A DNA stretch of 64,000 nt from Scolanthus callimorphus (Eukaryota; Cnidaria; Anthozoa; Actiniaria; Edwardsiidae), in contig CM066919.1 of the NCBI GenBank assembly GCA_033964015.1, forward strand, positions 23,613,204-23,677,203, in the 5' to 3' direction. A program made the translations under genes and the position numbers. Position 1 is the first letter of the stretch, and each line of letters starts with the position of its first letter. This document shows positions 39,201 to 50,000 of the stretch, in pieces. Under the pieces are notes generated by a model. The model had not been told where the DNA came from. It worked only from the letters and a program-made list of their open reading frames with translations, and ran no database searches.

Positions 39201-39352
39201 TCACAGCAGGGGCAGATATATTTCTTCATAAGAGGAAACACGAAGAGACCCGTGGTAGGGAAATGCTTGGATTGCTGTCCGGGGCTGTTTTCTCTCTGTC
39301 CATTGCTTGCCTGCGAGCGTGTGCTTCCTGTAGGACTTCGACCACCGGTCAT
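30390..39352 (-). CDS. TRAF-family signalling adaptor, gene C (complete, nine exons)
   Basis: Exons in transcript order: 39352-39123, 37831-37777, 35661-35560, 34869-34708, 33766-33686, 32729-32652, 32242-32025, 30998-30841, 30682-30390; all GT-AG and phase-compatible, total 1377 nt (458 residues). The start is the first ATG after an in-frame stop; the first ~45 residues are Ser/Gln/Gly-rich (MTGGRSPTGSTRSQAS). Then RING (ICPCCEDPL, ISACGHRLCSKC, ARCPVDQMDL), TRAF zinc fingers (CANSELGCKW; CRNDCGAKFQKRF with CSYCDERHM; CPNKCDKKLTI; CPRTKMMCSYEDIGC), coiled coil (NQEKLASHEEKLKENELTIQ) and MATH (LIWRIDDLNRKMKEAKAG, FGYRLCASVCLNGDGKGKGT, LLKWPFDYRVTF, GGAKFAKHEEV). Internal exon lengths 55, 102, 162, 81, 78, 218 and 158 nt are identical to gene B, so the two are tandem duplicates; first and last coding exons differ. 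Expected role as for gene B. Most similar in style to TRAF4. Confidence 0.92.
31417..31574. mobile_element. MITE with CAGSGGCGTAGCCAGG ends and 5-bp target duplication (copy 1)
   Basis: Ends cagcggcgtagccagg and cctggctacgcccctg, flanked on both sides by ATGGA. It lies in the intron between the two MATH-side exons of gene C and its coiled-coil exon. The matching copy is at 58525-58678. End sequences resemble widespread hAT-type MITEs. Confidence 0.85.
32868..33024. mobile_element. Foldback element with GGAATTTCTGC arms
   Basis: ggaatttctgcggaaaccca and tccatgggaaaagctgaatt are mirrored at the right end (aatttcagcttttcccctgg, atgggtttctgcagaaattc). A right-half relic sits at 49649-49728. Confidence 0.8.
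33272..33425 (-). mobile_element. tRNA-derived SINE, minus strand
   Basis: On the minus strand it reads CTAGTTGGCTCAGTGTAAAG (A-box-like), GGGTCTCCCACCGC and GGGACGATTCCCGGC (B-box-like), followed by a body (gcagaggaaattttctttct...gggttgaact) also seen at 63455-63530. The anticodon arm is not intact, so it is not a functional tRNA. Confidence 0.65.
33804..33990. mobile_element. MITE with GCCTGGTGCACACT ends (copy 1)
   Basis: Starts aagcctggtgcacacttacg and ends cgctagtgtgcaccggcctt, an inverse of the start. The second copy, at 35364-35528, has the same ends. Confidence 0.8.
34043..34187. mobile_element. MITE of the CCGGTTCC / GGATAA family, copy 2
   Basis: ggggccggttcccatgaaag at the left, gataccggccc at the right, with the same internal GGATAA..TTATCC pattern as 12074-12211. 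It is intronic in TRAF gene C. Confidence 0.65.
34993..35548. repeat. 26-bp tandem repeat (cttagtgtgaaccaagtatagtgaat), split by a MITE
   Basis: About 13-15 units run from 34993 to 35352; one further unit (agtgtgaaccaagtatagtt) resumes at 35529 after the MITE at 35364-35528. It lies in the TRAF C intron between zinc-finger exons and ends about 15 nt from the donor at 35559. Confidence 0.85.
35364..35528. mobile_element. MITE with GCCTGGTGCACACT ends (copy 2), inserted in a tandem repeat
   Basis: Begins gcctggtgcacacttgcgac and ends gtcgctagtgtgcaccgggc, an imperfect inverse. It interrupts the 26-bp array, so the array predates it. Confidence 0.85.
36186..36470. mobile_element. Composite element with AACAACTATC ends containing an inner MITE
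   Basis: The outer ends are aacaactatctcccgaaggg and a decayed inverse, gggggggatagttgttt. Inside, at 36266-36421, sits a second element with near-perfect ends (GAGCAGATTTCGTATGACTG and its inverse) and TATA on both sides. Fragments of the outer element recur near 20860-20940. Confidence 0.75.
36490..36790. mobile_element. Long foldback with ~140-bp arms
   Basis: gtggattaaggttcaaaacg, cgcgcgcgaaacgagccgcc and ggaaccaatcagagcgcgcg are mirrored by cgcgcgatttgattggttcc, ggcggttcgtttcgcgcgcg and cgttttgaatcttttaatcc. The arms meet near 36640. It adjoins the composite element at 36186-36470 and is intronic in TRAF gene C. Confidence 0.8.
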
Positions 39353-40789
39353 CCTCTCCTGCCGCAACAAAATCACTTCATTTTACCACAAAGTTTGACA
39401 CGTATTCAGCGATATAAAAACAAATCTCGTTTCATTATTGTTTGGGACGAGACATATTGTAAAACTTGAACTGCAGAGACGGAATTCGATCTCGTTGTAC
39501 GACTCTATTTTGCGCAATTTTCAATTCAACAATAAAACAACTCGAGGTTTTTTCGATGCACGACGATTCTATTGGCGGATTTGTTTCAGCTGCTTCTCCA
39601 ATTAACCAATCATGGACAAGCGCTAGCAAGACTTGTCAAAAATACCCATCAGCTTTACGATTTTAACAAATGTATCTGATGACTTTGACCAAAACCCGTT
39701 TTCAAATGCAACTAAAACTTTTATTACTACGAAATATATCGACTTTCTTTCATTGTTAAGCGTTTTGAGGTGTTAAATGAAAGTGATTGAGAATGGAGTC
39801 CAAATTTGCCTTTTAACCGCTATACTACAACCATATTATTACATGATATTGCCCTAGCAACAGTAAACAATGTCTCTATGGGTTATCACGCATTTGAAAG
39901 TCAAATAACCGTGATAGCACCTGCTCCCAGAGTTCATTCTTTTTTCTTTCTCTTTCTTTCTACAGAGAGTTCACCTTATTAAAACTCTAACTATTGAACT
40001 CTGGTTTTCTATATTAACCCCTAAATGGCTTCTTGATGTTTTTCAAAATGGAGAAATTACATGTAACGATGCGTATTTTGTAGTTCTTAAATATATCGCT
40101 TTTAAGGTCGTAATAAAACTGGAACGTCAGCAATAATCTAGCGTTTTCATTTACTCCTGTTTTTCAACTGGGTGCGAGTAGAATATTTAATCCTCTCATT
40201 ACTGCAGGAATTAATAATTAAGCAATAAAAAGTGGTATAGCCGTAAAAAATGCAAAAAAAAAAAAAACATTACGAGTGAGTAAGGTCAATTTGTGGCTAG
40301 CAGCTAGATAGGCAAATAGTTGAAACAAAATAAACAATCAAACAAAAATAAACGAGTAACTGAAATACAATGTAAATTGACATGTACTCTGTAAAAGGAG
40401 TCTTATTCCGCCTCCATTTTGTCAGCCAGTAAAATTAAAAGTAAGGAAAGAATCCATTTCAATTGGCTGATTTAGGTAGGCCACGCAATATTTTCGGTCG
40501 AATTTTAGCTAATTTTGTAAATCTAGAATATAATCTATCAATAAAACGGTGCAACATCAATAGAACAGACTAAAATAAAATTATAGTTTATACCTCCTTT
40601 CTTATATTATCAATCATAACTTTTGCTATAGACTAAGTTAATGCACGATCTTGATTCGCTATTTGCGGATCGGTAGTAATCGGAAAAAAACTATATACTA
40701 TATAAAATAAATGAATGAATGATTCGCCAACTAATTCATTATGCAAAATTATGTTCTAATATGTAAACGTTGAAAAGTCTCTCGCTTTT

Positions 40790-41700
40790 CACTACCATTG
40801 TCATTGTCACTACCATTGTCATTGTCACTACCATTGTCATAATCACTACCATTGTCATTGTCACTACCATTGTCATTGTCACTACAATTGTCATTGTCAC
40901 GACCATTGTCATTGTCACGACCATTGTCATTGTCACTACCATAGTCATTGTCACTACCATTGTCATTCTCATTACCATGTCACTACCATTGTCATTGTCA
41001 CTACCATTGTCATTGTCACGACCATTGTCATTGTCACGACCATTGTCATTGTCACTACCATTGTCATTGTCACTACCATTGTCATTGTCACTACCATTGT
41101 CATTGTCACTACCATTGTCATTGTCACTACCATTGTCATTGTCACTACCATTGTCATTGTCACTACCATTGTCATTGTCACGACCATTGTCATTGTCACG
41201 ACCATTGTCATTGTCACTACCATAGTCATTGTCACTACCATTGTCATTGTCACGACCATTGTCATTGTCACGACCATTGTCATTGTCACTACCATAGTCA
41301 TTGTCACTACCATTGTCATTCTCATTACCATGTCACTACCATTGTCATTGTCACTACCATTGTCATTGTCACGACCATTGTCATTGTCACGACCATTGTC
41401 ATTGTCACTACCATTGTCATTGTCACTACCATTGTCATTGTCACTACCATTGTCATTGTCACTATCATTGTCATGTCACTACCATTGTCATTGTCCCTAC
41501 CATTGTCATTGTCACTATCATTGTCATTGTCACTACCATTGTCATTTTCACTACCATTGTCATTGTTACTACCATTGTCATTGTCACTACCATTGTCATT
41601 GTCACGACCATTGTCATTGTCACTACCATTGTCATTGTCACTACCATTGTCATTGTCACTACCATTGTCATTGTCACTACCATTGTCATTGTCACTACAA
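40790..41700. repeat. 18-bp minisatellite (actaccattgtcattgtc) with ~353-bp higher-order repeat
   Basis: About fifty 18-bp units. The rare variant ctcattaccatgtcactacc occurs near 40969 and again near 41322, a spacing of about 353 bp with the same order of variants around it, so a block has duplicated. Since 18 is a multiple of three, several frames on both strands stay open for 100-260 codons (SLPLSL, HYHCHC, MVVTMT); these are repeat artefacts. Confidence 0.95.
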
Positions 41701-42035
41701 TGGGTGAGTTTGCAGGTGTTGCGTGACATTTTGAATCTAGCAAAATAAAAATACCATATTTGAAAAGAACTCACCGAAATATGTGAAGTCCTAAAATTTG
41801 AGGTGGTTTCGACATATAACACAGAAGTTATGAGCGTCGGAAGTTGGTTGTTTTCCTATAGGTTTCATGTTGTCCACCACAACATTAAAGGTATAGAGAA
41901 ACAGCCTACTTCGGGCGCCAATAACTTTGCTACTATTTACCGAAATCAACTCAAATTTTTGGCTTTTTCTAATTTCGGCAAGCTCTTTTCAAATATGGTA
42001 TTTTCATACGCAACATCTGCAAACTCCCCATTGTC
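41697..42035. mobile_element. MITE with CAATGGGGAGTTTGCAGG ends, copy 1
   Basis: Starts caatgggtgagtttgcaggt at the very end of the 18-bp minisatellite and ends acatctgcaaactccccatt-g. The interior (cctacttcgggcgccaataa, ggcaagctcttttcaaatat) is shared at high identity with 49280-49647. Confidence 0.85.
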
Positions 42036-44351
42036 AATGGAGTTTTGCATAGTTATTTGATGGATGATCACGGATGATCAAGGAAGCTCAGGAAACTTCA
42101 AAGGATGCCATGTAACTACGTGGGCTCGATGCTGAGAGGGGCTTCGAGGTCACACTGTTGTATTTACCGTGTGATGGTGCAAAACAAAAGGATAGACCAA
42201 ATCAGCTTACAGCGTTTACATCTTCTGGGCGGTTAAAATTGTCAGAATTTTTTCTCACTCGACCGAGTGTATGTGCAGAACTAACAAAAGTATCCACCCA
42301 AAGTAATCGCCACATGATCTGAATTGGGTGGCAACAAGATGTAAACACCGATTTTGTCTATTCCTCTGAAAAAGGGAACACAGAGACGGTACAACAGTAC
42401 GGTGTTAGGTTTCATAACCATAAACTATGAGATAATAGAAACCCAGAAACAAAGAAGCGCTATAAAGTGTAGCTAAAATGTTCACCACGGGTTTATGAAA
42501 AGGCTGCGCAGGTTATGACGTCATCGTGTATATTACGTCAATTTCCGCGCAGTTGTTAACCGAACTGTTTCGGAATAACTTCGAGTAACGCCGAGATGCG
42601 ACATTTAGAATGTTTTGGGGGTAAAACTAACATTTACAACTCCGCAAAATAGCAGCGATTTTAATGATAAATATGGCGGGTCAAACCACTTAAATCAGTC
42701 AAAATCAATCCGCGACAAATCTCTCCATACTTCAAAATCCAGGCAATTTATGTTGTCAGTCGCATGAAGATATATTTCAAACACAAATAGATTTCTATGT
42801 AATAAGAACCCCATAGCTGTTCAAGTAGGGTAACATTAAGTGCCTATTACACTAAGAGTATAAATCTCATAAATGTCACTGTCCCTCCCCATATATAAGC
42901 GTCACAAAAGTGCCTATTTTTAGAAACACAATTACATTCAACCATAGTTAATGGAGCGGATTCAACAGACTTACAGTTAGCCGTCTTATAGGGCTCTGCT
43001 ATACGTAATAAAAACACCTCCAAGCCTACGAGTGAAATTCAACAGCAGGAGGTAGTTCTATTTTTATCTTTCAGCCAGCTGGAAAGGAACCAATCAAACA
43101 AAAACAAAGAAAACAAGGCGGAAAATATGTTGCTAAAAATAGACACTTTTCTGACAAATACAATTATTTGCTTTCTGACCACCAAAACAAATTAGCTATA
43201 CTAAATGGTATAATGTACTCTGCGATCAAAGGTGTATTTCTAGCTTTTTTTTTGTCGAGTCGTTCACGTGCCTGATATTCACGTTTCGATAAAAGCTAAA
43301 AGGCTCGTCAGAAAAGTGTAATGAGATGCCCTGTTTGTGACACCATGTGCACGAATTGCAGAAGTAGCGATCACTTTTCCATACAATGCATGCGAACAAT
43401 AAAGTGACTTGAATTTGTACTTCTTCATGTGATGAAGAAAGGGCAACTTGCGAAGAGCACAACAAATTCTGAGAAAATATAATCTGTCAATTATTTTCAC
43501 AGTCATTGATGTGGTATACCTTTTAAGAAGATCGAAGTCGACCCTATAAAATATAGAAACACTAGTTGTCTAACTATTTTTTTAACTACTTGCAAATTCA
43601 GCGAGTTCTCTACGCGAACGCGTGATGCAAGGACAGACGAGAGCAACCTATTTCAAGCATGTTGCGAATAGAAATGTGTGCGAAGCCCTACATGCACAAC
43701 AAAACAATCCAAGCTTGCGGGGTACCCAAATGTCAGAGAACGATTCACACAGCTATATTTATATCACGGTTAGGATGTTATAAACCTGAAAACATGCAAA
43801 CGGTTTATGTAGCTTTGTTGTAGCTTTCAAGGTGAAGATAGTCTTGATCAAAGTGTCTTGCAGTTTTCGCGATAACTCTTAAAGACGTGCGCCTTTTATG
43901 GAAAGCTTAATTATTAAATGCAAGTTGAAATAGTTTGATTATATTCAAGTACATTTGATGTCTGAAACTTCAATTTTACTTTCCGTAATTTTAAACGGGA
44001 AATATCCTTATTAGAATGTGTACAGGACGTAAAGAAATAGTAGGTTAGCTGGAATTAGAATCAAGAACAGAACCTCGAAATTATGTACAATAATTATTTA
44101 GACTTTAAACTTATATGTATATGTATATCAACATCCAACGCACGAAAATCATTGCGTCATTGTTGAAATCGTTGGAAATGAGAATTAGAAAATGTGAAAT
44201 ACTTTAAGCAGAAAAACAAATATGCAGTAAGCAAGACGCTGTCAGTTAAAAAACACATAAAAGAGAACTAAATGGTTTCAATAAACAATGGCGAATGCGG
44301 GAATTCCCTACCTTTCTCCGTTTTAATGCGGGCCTTTTTTCATAGGAACTT

Positions 44352-44543
44352 TTATCTTGCTTCATTTGTGAAACTATCGACTGGTTCGAGTAACTTGACT
44401 TCTGCTCGAATTTCATCTGGTAACTCATATGGATGTTTGAGTTTTCCACAAACAAGTTTCGTCTTCTTGAAAATTAATTGCTTCTTTAAATCTTCCACTA
44501 TTTGTGTGACGAAAATTATCGGCGATAGAGACTTTCTACTGCT
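44352..44543 (-). other. Unassigned coding-like minus-strand open frame
   Basis: Between a TAG and a TAA, 63 codons read in part QIVEDLKKQLIFKKTKLVCG and KLKHPYELPDEIRAEVKLLE, an amino-acid mix typical of real protein. A possible acceptor (cacaaatag) lies before VEDLKK. A nearby ATG in another frame begins MESDIKRKNCITRAVESLYR. I do not recognise it; it may be an exon, a relic or chance. Confidence 0.2.
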
Positions 44544-45926
44544 CTAGTAATACAATTTTTCCGTTTGATATCTGACTCCATGTTTTTTCCGTGTCTTGCA
44601 GTTGTTGTTCCCCATGTTAGATAGTTGATTATACTGTTTAGGGGAAATTATTTCACAAGAATGATCGCTTTTCATGGGATTGTCAAAATTCTGTTTCTCG
44701 ATTGGCTGAGCTGCGACACATTACCCAGAGAGAAGATTTCCCAAAAAATCAACGCATAGCAACAGTGAAAGATAAACATCCTTCAAACTGCGCTTAATTG
44801 AAGTCAGCATAAGCCGAATAACGCGGACCAAGAGGATTTAAGTTTAAAGTAAACGCCAAATCAAGATATCAGTGCTGACTGTCTAACGAATGTCTTTGTA
44901 AGCGCCAAACGCCACCTGCTTCATTGAGTAGATCTAAAACAGGAAACCGACTGCAGTGAAATATTCGTAGGAATGAATTAAACTGAATACAAATATTTCT
45001 AAAACCGACTTTAAAGCAATCCTAATGGTTAGACTTGACTACTTATCAGCGGGGGCAGGTTCTGTAGCCACACATGCTAGACAGCGTTGCCAATGGTAAC
45101 CACAGCCGACCTACTTGAGTTAATTACATCGAGGCAATAAAACTGGCTAAACTGCGCCACGCAATTAATTCAGTTTTTAGAAATTACTTCATCAATAGCA
45201 AAAAGGAATGGTTTATTTATATTACACTCCAGTTCAGCATTGTAAGAATTTTTGTTAGTTATATGCAAACAGTATAGCTGTGGTTTTGGCGGGAAATGCC
45301 GTCGATATGCGCGCGTGCACTGTGTGTGTATCCACACACTTCCCAGATTTGTGAAAAATTACAGCAAAAAACACAACAGTAAAAGTAGGAGTAAGTAAAC
45401 TGTAAGAGAAATACAATCAAAACGTCCAAATCACAACATTACTATAATGTACTATAATTCTATCTACTGCAACCAGGTGGATTAGTTGTGGTTATACTAG
45501 CCAATTTGCCCCTGGGAGGCGACATAACGATTAACAAACATGATTTAACCATCCTATCCATTTCACATAACGTGTTAGGCTGTAAGGAATGCTCCCTTCT
45601 ATAGAACATTTTAAGTCAAGTCTTAAAATTCATCTTTTTAGACAGTTGCAATAGATAAATGCACAAACGTTTTTAAGCCGGGAAAATACGAGGCACAATG
45701 CTTCTCAACTTGTAGCGCAACAGTCTTCTATTTGTTACTCGTTTTTCATCAAATGCACAGCTTGTCGCGCAACATTTTATTTTGATGATTACACATGCGA
45801 ACCCAGGGCTGATTTTCTACCGACTAATTAATTTGAATTGTATAGGCAAAATGTTGCGCAACAAGTTCTGTGTTTGATGAAAAAACGAGCAACAACGCCA
45901 GAATTTGTGGCTCAAAGTAGACCTGG

Positions 45927-46039
45927 AGCCGGTTCCCAGAAGGTAAACGCTTATCCAACGGATAAATCCTGAACAAATCCTATACAACAGATAGCTTTTA
46001 TCGATGGATAACTTTATCCAACCTTTCAGGAACCGGCCC
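45927..46039. mobile_element. MITE of the CCGGTTCC / GGATAA family, copy 3 (inverted)
   Basis: gagccggttcccagaaggta at the left and caggaaccggcccctg at the right, with the interior in inverse orientation relative to 12074-12211 and 34043-34187. Confidence 0.65.
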
Positions 46040-46574
46040 CTGTGCTCTACTTCGCGCAATAAGTTTTTACAACTTGAAACAAATGTTTTTGTTGCACGAC
46101 AAGTTGTGGTGCGCACGAAAAACGCGCAACATCGATCCATCGAGTGATTTTGTGCCTCGGATTTTCCCGGCTTTGATACAAACCTTATCAGCCTTGTCCT
46201 TGAAGGCGCAATCAAAGGAATGATTCTAGCGACCAAAACAACAATATAAATCAGCAAATTAATTGTGAAATGATCGAATAATAAGACCGATCCGTGTTCG
46301 CTTGATTAATCACCAAGCAATGGGCAGTTTTTACCAGTAGAATTCAAAATGTCCGAGCAACAAAAGTCGAGCGCACAAGATCTTAATGACTTCCTCAACT
46401 ATTTCTTATGAAAATATGAAACGCATACATTATGAAGCAACTATTATCATACTCCTGCTATCGGTGCATTTGTAAAGCTGACGAAATGACAACTATTTTG
46501 CCAAAGGACGCTTTCGAAATTTTCGAAGGGAAGAACGTCCAGAGAGGGGGTAACCAGAAATCTACGAAAAGTGC

Positions 46575-46705
46575 AAGGAAGCTAGTCCTGTATGGAGGGA
46601 TCCCTGCAAGGAAGCTAGTCCTGTATGGAGGGATCCCTGCAAGGAAGCTAGTCCTGTATGGAGGGATCCCTGCAAGGAAGCTAGTCCTGTATGGAGGGAT
46701 CCCTG
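46575..46705. repeat. Four exact tandem copies of a 33-bp unit
   Basis: The unit (aaggaagctagtcctgtatg gagggatccctgc) is repeated four times without visible change. The surrounding plus-strand frame (46432-46740) stays open and reads an 11-residue repeat, ARKLVLYGGIP. No signal peptide or splice context supports translation. Confidence 0.9.
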
Positions 46706-46712
46706 GATCTTC

Positions 46713-47011
46713 CTCTGCTTACCCAGGAGTCCATGTGTAGGAGCTTCCATCTCCCATATAGGGTCCATGAGGCAGCGTTTTTACTGACCGATCTATTTTT
46801 AGAACACTTCATGGCACAATTTGAATTTACATGTGAATATCTCCAAATGTTCTAATTTCATCTTAATCTATGTATGCTCTCTAGCGTAACCAGCAAACAA
46901 AGGAATAACCTAACAACTCTATTCTAAAAATAGATAGGTCAGGAAAAACGGTGCCTCATTATTCTATAAGCCAGTTGGAGGCTCCTACTTACGGACTCCT
47001 GGCTTACCCGA
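46713..47011. repeat. Imperfect inverted repeat reaching the last donor site of TRAF locus D
   Basis: 46713-46803 (cttacccaggagtccatgtg, gaggcagcgtttttactgac) matches the reverse complement of about 46921-47011 (gggtaagccaggagtccgta, gaggcaccgtttttcctgac). The right arm contains the GT donor after the last D exon, so a transcript from D could fold over that site. Confidence 0.7.
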
Positions 47012-50000
47012 ATGTACTCGAAGAAACTTCCCTGCCACTCACAGCCCGCTTCGTGAAACTTGCATCTCACCATCAGACTAAAGATGTCTTCCTTCAACAT
47101 CTCATCCAGCTCCTGAAGGAGAGGAAGAAAAAACGTTTTTTTAAGAATCCGCGCGTGCTACCTGTGTTATTTAAATCTCGTTTCAGGCTCTTTGGCCGAG
47201 AGAAACAAAACAAAATGGCGTTCAAGAGAGCGATGTTTCTTCTCGAGTTTTAGTGAACGATTTACAGACCTTCCAAATAAGGTAAGAGGGATTTCCGTAC
47301 AATTTGTGGCGACGAGAATTTTCTTGATAGTGCAAAGTATAGGATGAACCTAGTTTTTGTCTGTAGCTCTGCTTTTCCCTTTTTAGATAGATTTTTCTAG
47401 AATTTTAGGCAAATGGGGCAACGTTCACATCAAGTCGCCAGCATGTTTCCGAGATCTACAGATATTTGTCGCCAAGTCACCATTGTAAGTCGCCATTTCT
47501 TTGTATTGGGGCGGATTGCTTGGATGGTTTCATACGGCATCTTGCGGTATGATGAGCCCTAGATTAGGGTTACCTGTGGTACAAGGAAGGGGGAGTGGGG
47601 AGAGAAGAAGTAAAGAGAGGATATCATTGCCGTTCCTCCCGTCCCCTCTCTTTTTCCAGTTCCGGTTGAACTAGCCCTCCACCAGTCTCTACCACAGGAT
47701 TCTGAATACGAGATTCAAGCGAAGTGACAAAGGGTGACTACTGTCCATCACTCTTAATGGAGAAAGTACTTACTGTCAGATTTGGTGTGAAGTCTTTCCC
47801 ATCCTCCGGACACTTTCTGGATTGCCTTCAAGGAAAAGAAAAACATCTTCAACGGTTGAGCTGACTAGAGCTTTGTGCATGTTTGAAAAATATTCTGACT
47901 ATTTTCTCCCGAGCCTAGTCCCTGGGATTCTGGGCGGGCTTCCTGTGGTAAGCCTTGAAGCCTCGGCCCAGACCTCGCGCTTCTTCTCGGCTCATGCCCG
48001 TGCACAGGAAGCCCACTCTGAATGCGCGGGACTGGGCTATATTTTCTCTTCACAGACTAATATGACTATACATACTGCCATAACGTCTTGATGCAGGGTA
48101 AGCATAACTTGTGGCCGCAGGATATCAGGAGGTGCGGCTCGAGATAGACCTCGTTGCAGTGTGGGCACACGTGGGTATCGTAATCGAACGCTTGATCGAT
48201 GAATTCCTCAGCTGATAGCCAGTTGGTTGGTCGCACAAAGTCTGGTCCCTGCTCGTTACCTCCATTCAACATGTCCTAGAATCAACAGGTTAAAACCTTT
48301 TTTTTTTCTTAAGGGCACGGTAACGAATTCTGCATTCTGATTGGTTCTTAGAGCGCGCGCGCGGGGGCGATATTTTCCTATCTATGACCTGTAGGTCACG
48401 GTAACCATTTGCGCGCGCTTGTTTTCATCGAAAAAATCAAATTTTAGAGTTGGAAAAAAATAAATAAGTTATTTACCGGCTTTAGGTCGGTCCGTAGGCG
48501 TATAGTAGCGCAACTGTGACCTCGGCCTCCGTCAACATTTTCCACCCCTCGGTCACAGTTTTTACCTATATATACGGACCTCCCAGCCGGTAAATAACTT
48601 GTATTCGGAAAACTGAAGTAATATATCAAAAACGAGAAAGAAAATAATAGCTTCTCAAACGAATCATTTAATGTTGAGAGAAAGAAGGAATAAAATCTCA
48701 AAAATCAAATCTGCTTGTCACTCAAAATTGATCAGATGGTAAAATGTCTATAATAGTCGTTGAATGGTTTTCCTACCAGTCCAGAACTAGTCCTCACAAT
48801 CCTCCAAGAATTTCTTGACTGTATGAGCCAATAGATTTTCAAAAAGAACTGCAACTAAGACCCCGTCCACACTACACCGTTTTTAAACGAAAACGGATAC
48901 GGCTATCGTCCACACTACAACGCCGAAAACGATCACCGAAAACGGCGAAAACAATACGAAAACGATAAGTGTGGACGCAAATCTTTTTGAAAACGGAAGT
49001 GGATGGGGTCCAACTGATGATAACTTTCTTGCCAATCAAATCCTCAGCCTACTTGCAGACAGTAGATAATGTTGCATACCTGCCAACCCCGAAAGCTCCA
49101 AAATCGGGAGATAGTATTTCAAATAAACAACTGTATGTGAAAATCGCAAGAAATTTATCCGGGCCATATACAGTAAATATATTAAATAGTAATATAGTTC
49201 GTGATCGCCGCCATTTTGGATTTAGGAACGTGCGGTCCAAGAAAAACAACGCTACACCGCCTGCGAGCAGGCTATTCAATGGAGAGTTTGCAGGTGTTGC
49301 GTGACATTTTGAATTTTGATCCTAGCAAAATAAACATACCATATTTGAAAAGAGCTCACCGAAATGTGTGAAATCCTAAAAATTGAGGTAGTTTCGACAA
49401 ATAACACAGAAGTTATGAGCGTCGGACGTTGGTTGTTTTCCTATAGGTTTAATGTTGTCACAACATTAAACGTATAGTTAAACAGCCTACTTCGGGCGCC
49501 AATAACTTTGCTAATATTTATCCAAATCAACTCAAATTTTCGGCTTTTTCTAATGTCGGCAAGCTCTTTTCAAATATGGTATTTTTTATTTTATTAGGAT
49601 CAAGATTCAAAATGTCACGCAACACCTGCAAACTCCCCATTGGATCCGAACACTTCACATGCTTCTGCCATTGGGAAATTCAGCTTATCCCATGGATGGG
49701 TTTCTGCAGAAATTCCCTGTGACTAATAACAAACATGCGCAAAGTGGCACATTCTTCAACAATTTCAACATTGTGACTCTCGAGCCGCGATTTTAATTAT
49801 CTATTCAAAAGTTAAAACTAATTTCTCGTAAATGTCTCGTCATTTAAGAAGTTATCGAACTTATTGAAAAACAATATTTCAAGCGAAAGTCGGCAGAGAT
49901 TTTTTTAGTTTTTAGTTAAACTAGCTGAAGTCATTACTAAACATAACCCAATCTACAGCGCGAAAAAGGCTCAGGCTTCGAAAATTGAAGTAAAAATCAA

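Larger units (their letters stand above)
39353..47007. other. Region between TRAF genes C and D; repeats, no confident gene
   Basis: It holds the 18-bp minisatellite, two MITEs, a 33-bp tandem repeat and a partial MITE near 40393-40500. If locus D splices onward it could be intron. No MATH, coiled-coil or later zinc-finger exon was found here on the minus strand. Confidence 0.5.

Noticed and set aside
39144..39469. Plus-strand frames of 84-103 codons
   Set aside because: Shadows of the RING exon of TRAF gene C on the opposite strand.
40770..41822. Open frames of 119-266 codons on both strands
   Set aside because: All are by-products of an 18-bp repeat; low-complexity hexapeptides with no splice or start context.
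43226..43506. A diverged TRAF zinc-finger exon for locus D (CNSCTWCHK on the minus strand)
   Set aside because: Cysteine and histidine spacing does not fit the TRAF finger, and no phase-compatible splice sites frame it.
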